Below the pieces are notes generated by a model that was not told the DNA's origin, made no database searches, and was given only the letters and a program-made list of their open reading frames with translations. Of a stretch of 64,000 bases of DNA, positions 25,985-34,678 are shown in pieces. The stretch covers positions 4,611-68,610 of the forward strand of contig WSMU01000001.1 of assembly GCA_013316395.1 (NCBI GenBank). The letters are read 5' to 3'. Origin of the DNA: Alphaproteobacteria bacterium (GTDB lineage Bacteria > Pseudomonadota > Alphaproteobacteria > Rs-D84). Both the position numbers and the translations under genes were made by a program. Within the stretch, counting starts at the first letter, position 1; each line of letters opens with the position of its first letter.

Positions 25985-27196
25985 TTGCAGTGTGATATTT
26001 ATACCAGCGATAAATATAAAAAATATTTCCATAGCGATATCGCCGCGCGTCAAATATGTGGTGCGCCTTTTGATGATAGTGCGCTGGATATAGACTGCAT
26101 AGATTCCGGGTTGGTCGCGGTCGATTGTGCGACGGGGGCCTTTGGAATATTTGACGTTGATAACAAATTTGTGAAATCTTCGCTGCAACTGCGCGGCAAA
26201 ATGGGGCAATTTATCCCGGATGTAAAAAAACTGTGTGTGGAAAACTGTGCTGATACGGCCATATTCTTAGGCAATATATATCCGCATTTTGGACATTTTT
26301 TGCTGGAACATTTAAATCGCGCATGGGGGCTGGGGCGCGTATATAAAAAGGGAATGAAGGTAATCTTTATTGATAATAAAAACATCGGGGCCCAAAAGTT
26401 TGTTTTCGACTTTACCGATATGCTAAATATTCCAAGACGTGATGTTGTTATATTAACCAAGTCTGTGCGGTATAAGAAAGTCTATATACCGGCCCAATCT
26501 TGGGTAACCCAGCATCGTGCGCATACAGACTTTTGCAAGGCGTTTGACGCTATGGGCGCGGGTGTTTCGGGGCCGGGTGTCGGCGACAAGGTATATGTTT
26601 CGCGTGCCGCATTACCCGCCGATATGAAGGTGTTTGGTGAGGAGCGGATTCAAAATATATTCAAAAAAAATGGATATGCGATAATTTATCCTGAAAAGAT
26701 GCCACTGGCACATCAAGTGGCGGCTATAAAGAATGCCAAAGTTTTGGCGGGGTGCGGGGGGACTGCACTGCATTTGGCGCTGTTTATGAAACCGGGCGGG
26801 CGCGTAGTGCAGATAAAAAGAAATACAGGGATAAAGGATAATGGCCCGATACAGTGGATGCTGAACCAGGTGCGCGGTTTGAATAGTGTGTTTATAGAGG
26901 CGTCGGTTGAAAAGCGCAAGTCAGAGCATCAGTCCAAGCTGCCTCAAATAATAGGCGTAACAGAACACTTGCAACGCTTTTTCGATGACAACGGATTTAA
27001 GTATTCGGCTCGTGATGTGGAACAAGACAAAGCGGCGTTTGCCGAATATGAAATTGCGCTGGCCGCGGCCAGCGCCGCCCATGGCGGCGCAATATATATG
27101 CGTTTAAAGCGTTTTATAATCAAGTTTGTGACATGCTTTGTACCCGGTCGCGTACGGCGCGGGCGTGTTCGCGCATGGCTAAAGGAAAGGCTGTAA
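25985..27196 (+). CDS. GT61-family (DUF563) glycosyltransferase
   Basis: 403 residues starting at TTG 25985, chosen because AGGAG at 25974-25978 sits 6 bases upstream and no ATG fits the conserved opening. Family hallmarks: NIYPHFGHFLLEHLNRAWGL, KVYVSRAAL, and VLAGCGGTALHLALFMKPG (usual form HGAGL/HGCGT). The C-terminus is basic and probably peripheral to the membrane. It closes the glycan cluster and is followed by a bidirectional terminator shared with typA. Confidence 0.82.
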   Translation: MQCDIYTSDKYKKYFHSDIAARQICGAPFDDSALDIDCIDSGLVAVDCATGAFGIFDVDNKFVKSSLQLRGKMGQFIPDVKKLCVENCADTAIFLGNIYPHFGHFLLEHLNRAWGLGRVYKKGMKVIFIDNKNIGAQKFVFDFTDMLNIPRRDVVILTKSVRYKKVYIPAQSWVTQHRAHTDFCKAFDAMGAGVSGPGVGDKVYVSRAALPADMKVFGEERIQNIFKKNGYAIIYPEKMPLAHQVAAIKNAKVLAGCGGTALHLALFMKPGGRVVQIKRNTGIKDNGPIQWMLNQVRGLNSVFIEASVEKRKSEHQSKLPQIIGVTEHLQRFFDDNGFKYSARDVEQDKAAFAEYEIALAAASAAHGGAIYMRLKRFIIKFVTCFVPGRVRRGRVRAWLKERL

Positions 27197-27198
27197 AA

Positions 27199-27223
27199 AA
27201 ATCCCCAAACGGGGATTTTTTTA
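27199..27223. terminator. Bidirectional intrinsic terminator
   Basis: AAATCCCC (27199-27206) pairs with GGGGATTT (27211-27218), with A and T runs on either side. It stops both the GT61 gene and the convergent typA. Confidence 0.85.
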
Positions 27224-29053
27224 CATTTCTGTATTACGGCGCATTTTTTTACGCATATTACTGTCTAGCTCTTTCTTGCGCAGACGTATTGTCGCCGGTG
27301 TTATTTCAACCAGTTCATCGTCCTGGATGTATGACAGTGCTTCTTCCAGGGTGATTTTACGCGGCGGCGCCAAGAACAGCTTTTCGTCCGCCGTGACCGA
27401 GCGCATGTTTGTCAGTTCTTTGCCTTTTATCGGATTTACTTCCAAATCATTTTCTTTTGTGTGTTCGCCGATAATCATGCCCGAATAAACTTCTGTCTGG
27501 GGGCCGATAAACAGTGTGCCGCGCGGCTGCAGGTTAAAGAGCGCATACGTCGCCGCAGAGCCGTTTTCCATTGATACAAGCACGCCCGGGCGATACTGTA
27601 CAATGGGGCCGCGGTATGGACCGTATTCGGCAAATACGCGGTTCATAATGCCGGTGCCGCGCGTGTCTGTACGGAATTCGGACAGATAGCCAATAAGGCC
27701 GCGTGACGGTGCGGAAAATACAATACGTGTTTTGCCAATGCCCGATGGCTTCATTTCAGTAATTGTTGCCTTGCGCTTGGTCATCTTTTCAATTACAACA
27801 CCCGAGAATTCGTCATCAACGTCTATTACAACATCTTCGATAGGTTCCAGCTTTTCGCCATTTTCGCCATCTATCATTACAACGCGTGGACGTGATACGG
27901 ACAGTTCAAAGCCTTCGCGACGCATTGTTTCAATTAAGATACCAAGCTGTAATTCACCACGGCCGGATACTTCAAATGCTTCGTTATTTGCGCTTTGGCT
28001 TACTTTTAGGGCGATGTTTGTTTCCGCTTCTTTGAACAGTCGTTCGCCAATCATGCGCGATGTCAGCTTTTTGCCGGATTTTCCAGCCAGCGGCGATGTA
28101 TTAACAAAGAAGGTCATCGTCAGGGTCGGCGGGTCAATCGGCAGTGCGGGGATGGGTTCTGTTACCTCGGGCGCGCACAGGGTGTCGGCCACAGTCGCCT
28201 TTGAAAAGCCCGCGACAACGACAATATCGCCCGCAGATGCTTCTTCTCGGGATACTTTTTCAACACCACGATGTTCAATGATTTTTGTGATTTTAGCGTT
28301 TTCTATGAATTCGCCCGACATTGATATTGCCTTTACCGCCTGGCCCACGCGAACGGTGCCGGATTCAATCTTGCCTGTCAATATACGACCGACATAGGGG
28401 TCCGCCTCCAGTGTGGTGGCCAGCATGCGGAATGGTGCATTCAACTGGCAGCGTTCGCCATTGCAGTCGGGGGCTGGAACATGATCGACTATCAACTGGA
28501 ACAGTGGGGTCAAATCGGTATGCGGGTCGTTTAAGTCACGCACAGCCCAACCGTCACGGCCGACCGAATAAAGATATGGGAAATCCAACTGCGAGTCGTT
28601 TGCACCCAGCTTGTCGAATAAGTCAAATGTTTCTGTTAATACTTCGTCTGGGCGTGCATCTGCGCGGTCAACCTTGTTAATGCATACAATCGGGCGCAGC
28701 CCCAGCTTTAATGCCTTTGATAGTACGAATTTTGTCTGGGGCAGGGGACCCTCAGCGGAATCGACCAGCAATACTACGCCGTCAACCATGGACAGAATAC
28801 GTTCCACCTCGCCACCGAAATCGGCGTGCCCGGGCGTATCTACTATATTGATTTTATAATCGCGCCATTGAATCGACGTGGGTTTTGCAGATATTGTAAT
28901 ACCGCGTTCACGTTCGATATCACCGCTGTCCATGACGCGGTCTTCGACTTTTTCGTTTTCGCGGAATGTTCCGGATTGTTTAAGCATGTTATCAACCAGG
29001 GTGGTTTTACCATGGTCAACGTGCGCAATGATTGCAATGTTGCGAATTTTCAT
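27221..29053 (-). CDS. typA: Translational GTPase TypA/BipA
   Basis: 610 residues, full length. G1 AHVDHGKTT, G2 region ERGITI, G3 DTPGHADFGGEVER and G4 NKVDR mark the EF-G-like GTPase domain. The later domains include GRGELQLGILIETMRREG and the TypA-specific C-terminal region ending in basic residues. TypA binds ribosomes and helps 50S assembly and stress growth. AAAAGGCAAC precedes the ATG. It is convergent with the glycan cluster. Confidence 0.97.
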   Translation of the reverse strand: MKIRNIAIIAHVDHGKTTLVDNMLKQSGTFRENEKVEDRVMDSGDIERERGITISAKPTSIQWRDYKINIVDTPGHADFGGEVERILSMVDGVVLLVDSAEGPLPQTKFVLSKALKLGLRPIVCINKVDRADARPDEVLTETFDLFDKLGANDSQLDFPYLYSVGRDGWAVRDLNDPHTDLTPLFQLIVDHVPAPDCNGERCQLNAPFRMLATTLEADPYVGRILTGKIESGTVRVGQAVKAISMSGEFIENAKITKIIEHRGVEKVSREEASAGDIVVVAGFSKATVADTLCAPEVTEPIPALPIDPPTLTMTFFVNTSPLAGKSGKKLTSRMIGERLFKEAETNIALKVSQSANNEAFEVSGRGELQLGILIETMRREGFELSVSRPRVVMIDGENGEKLEPIEDVVIDVDDEFSGVVIEKMTKRKATITEMKPSGIGKTRIVFSAPSRGLIGYLSEFRTDTRGTGIMNRVFAEYGPYRGPIVQYRPGVLVSMENGSAATYALFNLQPRGTLFIGPQTEVYSGMIIGEHTKENDLEVNPIKGKELTNMRSVTADEKLFLAPPRKITLEEALSYIQDDELVEITPATIRLRKKELDSNMRKKMRRNTEM

Positions 29054-29160
29054 TAAGTTGCCTTTTTAGTATCGGGAACAGGGTATAACAAAAAATCAAA
29101 ATTTCAAGAAATAAGGTTGTTTTTATGATAAAATATAAAAAATCTAAGGTGAGGAGAGTC

Positions 29161-29559
29161 ATGAAAAAAATATTGCCGATAATTATGTGCTTGCTGGGTG
29201 GGGGTGCGTACGCAATGAACGAGACGGCCGATATGCTGCGCCGATGCGAAGGGGTAAGTGTCACAAACGCTGATAATTACATATTGCGATGTGCGCGCGA
29301 TGAAAAGATAATCGATACCATGAAGCAGGGCCCCGAGCAGTTTTTCAGCGCCGACAATGACGGCGATATAAGTGGCAGTTTTTTGGATTCTATCCCGGAA
29401 AACAGCGATTATATATATGTAAATGTTATCAGAAATTCGCCCGATACACGATATAAGGACCAGACGTGCTATCGCTTTATCAGTGAAAAAGACATGCGTC
29501 GTGACGGATATTATGCGACCGAAGTTTGCGAGTATGAAAGGGCGGACTTTTATTTATAA
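29161..29559 (+). CDS. Small exported protein of unknown function
   Basis: 132 residues from ATG 29161, with GTGAGGAGAG just upstream and a signal peptide MKKILPIIMCLLGGGAYA. An ATG at 29125 would spoil the signal peptide. The mature part has four cysteines (RRCEGV, ILRCARDE, TCYRF, EVCEYE), probably two disulfides, and ends at DFYL. TATGAT at 29125-29130 is a likely -10 and shares the 13-base context TTTATGATAAAAT with the MFS gene promoter. No family recognised. Confidence 0.6.
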   Translation: MKKILPIIMCLLGGGAYAMNETADMLRRCEGVSVTNADNYILRCARDEKIIDTMKQGPEQFFSADNDGDISGSFLDSIPENSDYIYVNVIRNSPDTRYKDQTCYRFISEKDMRRDGYYATEVCEYERADFYL

Positions 29560-29563
29560 TGGC

Positions 29564-29591
29564 TTGACAATTAAAAATATTTGTCTATAAT
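29564..29591 (+). promoter_or_regulatory. Consensus promoter of the 29621 gene
   Basis: Perfect TTGACA (29564-29569), a 16-base spacer, perfect TATAAT (29586-29591). This is the strongest protein-gene promoter in the window, suggesting that the unknown gene after it is highly expressed. Confidence 0.85.
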
Positions 29592-29620
29592 AGTGTGGTG
29601 AAAATAAAAGAGAGGCTATT

Positions 29621-30211
29621 ATGCAGACAAATAATAAAGAAATTGTTGTTCTGTCAATCAAAAGCGGACTGCGTGCTTTTTATGAACTGGCGTATATGAA
29701 GGCGTATCGTGGTTCATGGTATAAAAAGCTGTCGCATTCACAGCAGTTGCAGGTAGGGCGTGCAATGTTTGCTCTGCGCGATATTGCGGCCGCGCCGGAA
29801 ACGCATTTCTCGCGTGAGGCAACCGAGAGCCAGTGGCGCACCCGTGGCAAGGAATATGCCAAGAGTCACGGTATGGCTGAAGAATGGGCGTCATATTACA
29901 TTGTCCCGTCGGCTGCCGACATGGTTCGTGAAAAGGTAGAGCCTGCGTTTTGGAATGATTATCAGATGCGCGCGCGTTTGTACAATTTCTGTGAAAAGGT
30001 ACAGGACTGGTACTATAATTCTACATCTGCCGAACCGAAAGGGAAGGCTCTGGCGCAGACTAACGGTGAAGATATTATCGCGATGTCAAAAAGAATTACC
30101 AATGACTGCAGTATTGAAAAAGACGGTCGTGTGGTACATTATATAAACAAGTTCTTGGAAAGTTCGATGGTTCAGCGTCTGCTGATTACAGGATATTCTA
30201 AGCAGAAATAA
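29621..30211 (+). CDS. Hypothetical helical protein, 196 aa, strong promoter
   Basis: A soluble, mostly helical protein without signal peptide or membrane segment. It has many aromatic residues (WYKKLSHSQQLQVGRAMFAL, EEWASYYIVPSAADM, KVQDWYYNSTS) and a basic C-terminus. AGAGAGG lies 6 bases before the ATG. A consensus promoter precedes it and an intrinsic terminator follows, so it is a single-gene unit. I do not recognise the family; the strong promoter argues that it is a real, abundant protein. Confidence 0.65.
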   Translation: MQTNNKEIVVLSIKSGLRAFYELAYMKAYRGSWYKKLSHSQQLQVGRAMFALRDIAAAPETHFSREATESQWRTRGKEYAKSHGMAEEWASYYIVPSAADMVREKVEPAFWNDYQMRARLYNFCEKVQDWYYNSTSAEPKGKALAQTNGEDIIAMSKRITNDCSIEKDGRVVHYINKFLESSMVQRLLITGYSKQK

Positions 30212-30218
30212 ATAAAAA

Positions 30219-30243
30219 AAATCCGGCCGGTGCCGGATTTTTT
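30219..30243. terminator. Bidirectional intrinsic terminator
   Basis: AAATCCGGC (30219-30227) pairs with GCCGGATTT (30232-30240) with flanking A and T runs; shared by the 29621 gene and convergent serS. Confidence 0.85.
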
Positions 30244-30245
30244 GT

Positions 30246-31523
30246 TTAGTGCTTCCCGCCGATTTTCGTGCGACCCGACATCAGTGGCTGCAGCTTTTTC
30301 GGTATATTTACACTGCCGTCGGCGTTCTGGTGGTTTTCAATCACAGGTACCAGTGCGCGCGGCACGGCGATGCCGGTGTTGTTTAACGTGGCGCAAAAGC
30401 GTACGTCACCGTCGGCGCCGCGGTAACGCGTGTTTGTGCGTCGTGCCTGAAACTGGCCGATTGATGAGCAACTGCCCAGTTCGCGGTATGTGTTTTCAGA
30501 TGGGACCCATGCCTCAACATCGTTCATTTTTACTTTGTTAAAGCCCATGTCGCCGGTGCAGTTTGCGATAACCCGATAGGGCAGTTCCAAGTCTTCCATG
30601 ATTTCACACAGGTTCGCCAGCAGCAGTTCATGCATTTCATCGGATTGTTCTGGGGTGCAGTAAATGTACTGTTCTACTTTGTTAAACTGATGAAAGCGTA
30701 CAAGTCCGCGTGTGTCGCGACCGGCGGCGCCGGCCTCTTTGCGGAAGCAAGGTGAAAAGCCCGCGTATTTTATAGGCAGGTCTTTTTCTGCTAGCATTTC
30801 GCCACTGTGCAGCGAGTTTAGTATTATTTCCGCTGTTCCCGCCAGACAGCGGTCTGTCCCGCTTAGCATGAATACATCGTCGGCCATAACAGACATATCC
30901 GAACCCATAAAGTGGCCCGCGTTAAATATTGTCTGGGGCTTTGTAATAGACGGGCATTCGACAAATCGGAATCCCTTTGATATTAGTTTTTGAATCACGT
31001 ATGTTTCAATCGCCAGTTGGAGCTCGGCGGCCTCGCCCATAAGGGCATAGGTACGTGTTCCGCAAATCTGGGCGATTTTTTCCGGCGCCCACCAGTTATT
31101 CATATCCAACAGGTCCCACTGGGCGCGCGGGGTAAAGTCAAACTGGCGCGGTGTTCCCACGCGGCGGATTTCCACATTGTCAGAATCATCACGCCCCAGG
31201 GGGGATGTCGGGCTGGGGATTTGGGGAACGCGGTGCATTAAATCATTGAGCTTTTCTTCTTTCTCCGCCAGTTCGGCCAACTCTGCCGCGATTTCTTCGC
31301 CTATCTTTTTAGATGCCGCAATCAGCGGTGCCTTGTCCGATGCAGTGGGGATTTCACGTGTGATTTTATTTTTTTCCGCGGTCTTTGTCTGGGTCAGTGT
31401 TTTTAGTTCGCGTACACGCCCATCCAGTGCCAGTATTTCATCCGTATAATCGGTAAAACCCTTTGACGCGCATGCCTGGCGTACAATGTCGGGATTTTCA
31501 CGTATAAATCTTATATCCAGCAT
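30246..31523 (-). CDS. serS: Seryl-tRNA synthetase
   Basis: 425 residues. An N-terminal long coiled-coil that grips the tRNA-Ser variable arm (about 30-105) is followed by a class II catalytic domain. That domain has motif 2 (FRKEAGAAGRDTRGLVRFHQFNKVEQ) and motif 3 (NNTGIAVPRALVPVIENHQ, where the family has GTGLAVGR-type residues). VEVWVPS-like EAWVPSENTYRELGSCSS is the serine site. AAAAGGAATAA precedes the ATG. It charges tRNA-Ser and tRNA-Sec. Confidence 0.97.
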   Translation of the reverse strand: MLDIRFIRENPDIVRQACASKGFTDYTDEILALDGRVRELKTLTQTKTAEKNKITREIPTASDKAPLIAASKKIGEEIAAELAELAEKEEKLNDLMHRVPQIPSPTSPLGRDDSDNVEIRRVGTPRQFDFTPRAQWDLLDMNNWWAPEKIAQICGTRTYALMGEAAELQLAIETYVIQKLISKGFRFVECPSITKPQTIFNAGHFMGSDMSVMADDVFMLSGTDRCLAGTAEIILNSLHSGEMLAEKDLPIKYAGFSPCFRKEAGAAGRDTRGLVRFHQFNKVEQYIYCTPEQSDEMHELLLANLCEIMEDLELPYRVIANCTGDMGFNKVKMNDVEAWVPSENTYRELGSCSSIGQFQARRTNTRYRGADGDVRFCATLNNTGIAVPRALVPVIENHQNADGSVNIPKKLQPLMSGRTKIGGKH

Positions 31524-31649
31524 TTTTATTCCTTTTTGTCTATCTAATCATAGTATCGCGCACGCCAATGCGCAATTATAAAATGCATTTGCAGACAGAC
31601 TTTTCGTATGATATGCTGGGGCAGATATGAAAGACAAAGGAAAGTTACA

Positions 31650-32558
31650 ATGAACGATGTTGTTATGTATGACGTTATTATATTGGGGTCGGGCCCTGCG
31701 GGTTTAACGGCCGCGCTATATACGTCGCGTGCGAATAAAAAGACATTAGTGCTGGGGGGTGACCGGCTGGGGGGGCAAACGGCCGGAATCGCTGTTTTGG
31801 AAAATTATCCGGGCTGGGCCGGCAGTGGTTCCGAACTGGCTGAGTTTATGAAGAAACAGGCCGAAACCTTTGGGACGGAAATTGTGTTTACATCTGCGAA
31901 AAGCATTGATGGCGACGCAGACAGCGGATTTAATATTCTGTGTGATAATGGCCGACGTTATGTCGGGCGCACTGTTATCATCGCGACGGGTGCATCACCG
32001 CGCAGACTGCAAATAGAAGGTGCGCGCGAATTTATGGGCAAGGGTGTTTCATATTGTGCAACATGCGACGGCTTCTTTTATCATGAAAAAGATGTTATCG
32101 TTCTGGGCGGTGGGAACAGCGCACTGAATGATGCGCTGTATCTGGCGGATTTGGCAAAGAGCGTAAAAATAGTTTATCGCAAGGGTGCCTTTACCCGGGC
32201 CGAGGCCGTATTGCGCAATCGTGTGGCAGAGCGTGAAAACATAGAATGTCTGTTTAACACAGATTTGACAAAGATTGCCGCAACCGATGATGAACGCCTG
32301 ATTGTTACGACAACAGACGGCGCCCAGATTGTTACCGACGGACTGTTTGTTGCAATCGGACACGAGGCGAACACAGACTATTTAAGCGAGGATGTCGCGC
32401 GTGATAATATGGGGCGCCTGGCACAGGGCAGCCTGCCGGCGGGTATGTTTGTGGCCGGTGACGTTGAGTCCGGGATAAAAATGCAAATTGCGACCGCTGT
32501 TGGCACCGGGTGCAGCGCGGGTATGGATGCGATTGCGTATTTGAATTCCAAAAGCTAA
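31650..32558 (+). CDS. trxB: Thioredoxin reductase
   Basis: 302 residues from ATG 31650, with AAGGAAAG 6 bases upstream; an earlier in-frame start at 31608 has no ribosome binding site. The FAD-binding loop is GSGPAGLTAALY, the redox pair is Cys136-Ala-Thr-Cys139 (CATCDGFF), the NADPH-binding loop is GGGNSALNDA and the second FAD site is GMFVAGDVESG. It keeps thioredoxin reduced with NADPH. TATGAT (31607-31612) is a possible -10 box. Confidence 0.96.
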   Translation: MNDVVMYDVIILGSGPAGLTAALYTSRANKKTLVLGGDRLGGQTAGIAVLENYPGWAGSGSELAEFMKKQAETFGTEIVFTSAKSIDGDADSGFNILCDNGRRYVGRTVIIATGASPRRLQIEGAREFMGKGVSYCATCDGFFYHEKDVIVLGGGNSALNDALYLADLAKSVKIVYRKGAFTRAEAVLRNRVAERENIECLFNTDLTKIAATDDERLIVTTTDGAQIVTDGLFVAIGHEANTDYLSEDVARDNMGRLAQGSLPAGMFVAGDVESGIKMQIATAVGTGCSAGMDAIAYLNSKS

Positions 32559-32619
32559 ATATAAGCTAAAAATCCTTGCGCAGGGGGCGGGAAACTAGTA
32601 CAATAGGCGTATAATTAGT

Positions 32620-33151
32620 ATGCCTAATAAAAACCGCCGTTTTTATCGGTCCTTTTTTTGCGGTCATGGTTTGTTGTGCGGCCAACGCGGGAACGACTGT
32701 CAATGGGAACTGTCTTTATAAGGATATGTATGAATGCTGGTGGTGTCCTGTTGGGGGGACAAAGCCCGGGGCGACGTGTACGGTAGGATATGCGGGTTGC
32801 CTAAACAATTCTTATATCAGTGATATCGGGGATAGTCCCGTTACAGTCCAAAACGGCAGTCAAACAACAACATATACATGTACGGCGGCCGGCTGGGAGG
32901 CGAAAACATCAGGGGGATCGTCATCATGCGACAGGTATTCTTATTATCAGCCCGGATATGGATGCAAGACATGTCCTTTGCCGGATTTTACGTATGAAGA
33001 CGGCATCGACCTGATGCCGCGTGGCGATAATTATCAGTTTTTATTAACAGGCTGCAATATCTTTCTCTCTACAGGAACTGTATATAAGGATGACACAGGG
33101 CTTTTTGTTTATACAGAAAATGTTACCTGTTATCACTCAGGCAAGCTGTAG
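32620..33151 (+). pseudogene. Cys-rich exported protein, frame broken at a run of seven T
   Basis: The long frame opens only at ATG 32666, inside the hydrophobic core of a signal peptide (VMVCCAANA). Upstream, ATG 32620 starts the missing part in another frame: MPNKNRRFYRSFF, a basic and then hydrophobic stretch, followed by T7 at 32653-32659. Removing one T joins them into one ~176-residue protein with a good signal peptide. TACAAT (32599-32604) and TATAAT (32610-32615) are possible -10 boxes. The mature protein has about a dozen cysteines (YECWWCPVGG, CKTCPLPDF) and no known domain. It could be an assembly error, a real pseudogene, or a slippage-controlled gene. Confidence 0.55.
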
Positions 33152-33158
33152 CGGGGGG

Positions 33159-33662
33159 CTACTTTTTGCCAAAGTGTTTCTTTAAAATTTCGTAAGCATC
33201 GGCGATTTTTGTAAATTCTGTCGCCGCGTTTTTAATGTTATGTGCCGTGTCGGGGTGATATTTTTTTGCCAGCACGCGGTATTTTGCACCAACATCACGC
33301 CATGTTGCCGCCGGGGTCAGGTCAAATACCCGCAGGGCAGAAACAACCGGCCCCGGTGTTTTTGAAGGTGCCGGCCGGCGGTCAAATTCCGAGCGACCGT
33401 TAATAAAATCGTTTATGAATTTTACATAATCTGATGCATCCTGGTTGGCGCTTTGCTTGTCGCGCAGTGGGGCGCCAAATGTCTGGCGTTCCCAGTCATC
33501 CTCGATTTCGTCCGCCGTCATGTTTGCGTAAAAGTTCCAGTTTTTGTTATATTCGGCGGCGTGTTCGCGGCAAAAGAACCAGTATTCTTTTAAATCGCGC
33601 GATTTGGGTGCGCGACAGGTCCCGGCCTTGGTACAGCCCGTGTGTTCGCATTTCTTTATCAT
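33159..33662 (-). CDS. J-domain protein with N-terminal Cys motif
   Basis: 167 residues. The C-terminal ~60 are a J domain: ALRVFDLTPAATWRDVGAKYR, then KKYHPD with the essential His-Pro-Asp, and FTKIADAYEILKKH. The N-terminus carries CEHTGCTKAGTCRAP and, further on, WFFCREHAAEYN, a likely zinc site. This layout is common in alphaproteobacteria and marks a DnaK co-chaperone of unknown client. Its start overlaps the end of the xerD-type gene by 4 bases. Confidence 0.88.
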   Translation of the reverse strand: MIKKCEHTGCTKAGTCRAPKSRDLKEYWFFCREHAAEYNKNWNFYANMTADEIEDDWERQTFGAPLRDKQSANQDASDYVKFINDFINGRSEFDRRPAPSKTPGPVVSALRVFDLTPAATWRDVGAKYRVLAKKYHPDTAHNIKNAATEFTKIADAYEILKKHFGKK

Positions 33663-34528
33663 ATTTTCTTATCCAAATTTTGACCGCCCAGCGGGTGGCA
33701 TGTTTTTACCGTTTCAATCAAATTATCCGGCATTACGTGTGTATATATCTGGGTTGTTGCAATATCTTCGTGGCCCAGCATTGTTTGTATCGCGCGCAGG
33801 TTGGCGCCACCCGCCAACAGATGCGAGGCAAACGAATGGCGCAGTACGTGCGGACTGACCCGGTCGGGTGATATGCCCGATAGTACGGCGCATTTTTTCA
33901 ATATTTTAAACAGCCCGTCGCGTGTTATATGGCCGGCCGTACTGTTGGATGGGAATACAAATTTTGAATCCGTATCACCGCGGATATTTAGCCATTTTGA
34001 TAACGCATCCTGGGCGCCATCGTGCATGGGAACGATGCGTTCCTTGGCGCCTTTGCCATGTATCAGCAGGCGGCCGGGCAATATTGCAGATACCTGCAGC
34101 GTGCACAGTTCCGACACGCGCAGACCAGATGCATAAAGCAGTTCTATAATCGCGCGCAGGCGCGTTGCATTCCGCGTATCCCCCGCCGACGATATCAGCA
34201 GTTCTATCTCTTGCTGGGTCAGCAGCTTTGGCAGCAGCTTTTCCCGCTTTGGCAGTTCTAAATCAGCCGCTGGATTTTTTTTGATAATTTTTTCCAGCAT
34301 CAGGAATTTATAGTAGCCGCGCAGGGCGCTGGCCTTGCGCGATATGGTGGATGCCTTGTCAGGCAGTGTGGATAGATAGGCCGTTAAATCAGCGTTACTG
34401 GCGCCCATTAGGCCGGCGGGCAGCGCGGCATCGGCCGCGCGCAAATCAGATGCGTATGCCCCCAGGGTATTTGTGGTGCGCCCGCGTTCCGCGGCCAGGG
34501 CCTCCAAAAACGGCTCTATATAATTCAT
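33659..34528 (-). CDS. xerD: Tyrosine recombinase XerD family
   Basis: 289 residues. The N-terminal SAM-like domain (MNYIEPFLEALAAERGRTTNTLGAYASDL) is followed by the catalytic domain with the full set: Arg in YASGLRVSELCTL, Lys in GKGAKERIVPM, His-x-x-Arg in HVLRHSFASHLL, the second His in LGHEDIATTQIYTH and the nucleophile Tyr in the same box. This is the chromosome-dimer-resolution type rather than a phage integrase. It shares overlaps with a 45-residue gene upstream and the J-domain gene downstream. A dif site was not found in the window. Confidence 0.93.
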   Translation of the reverse strand: MNYIEPFLEALAAERGRTTNTLGAYASDLRAADAALPAGLMGASNADLTAYLSTLPDKASTISRKASALRGYYKFLMLEKIIKKNPAADLELPKREKLLPKLLTQQEIELLISSAGDTRNATRLRAIIELLYASGLRVSELCTLQVSAILPGRLLIHGKGAKERIVPMHDGAQDALSKWLNIRGDTDSKFVFPSNSTAGHITRDGLFKILKKCAVLSGISPDRVSPHVLRHSFASHLLAGGANLRAIQTMLGHEDIATTQIYTHVMPDNLIETVKTCHPLGGQNLDKKI

Positions 34529-34662
34529 GGGTATAATACTATTTCCGTAACGTTCTGGGCCGGCGGGAATGAAATTATCATAAGTGCGACAATAGCTATA
34601 ACAACGATGGCTATTATAATTCTGTTGCGAACTTTGTTATTGTTTTTCTTCTTTAAAGGCAT
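34525..34662 (-). CDS. 45-residue single-span membrane protein
   Basis: A short gene between lptG and the xerD-type gene. It has a basic N-terminus MPLKKKNNNKVRNR, one membrane segment IIIAIVVIAIVALMIISF, and a short polar tail ending VLYP. CCGGGGAT lies about 8 bases before the ATG and its TGA stop overlaps the xerD ATG (ATGA), so it is positioned like a real, coupled gene. No family recognised; it might help a partner in the LPS export complex, but that is a guess. Confidence 0.6.
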   Translation of the reverse strand: MPLKKKNNNKVRNRIIIAIVVIAIVALMIISFPPAQNVTEIVLYP

Positions 34663-34678
34663 GTGTATCCCCGGATGT

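Noticed and set aside
33659..34528. Phage or element integrase
   Set aside because: Size, motifs and operon with lptG and a J-domain gene fit the housekeeping XerD type.
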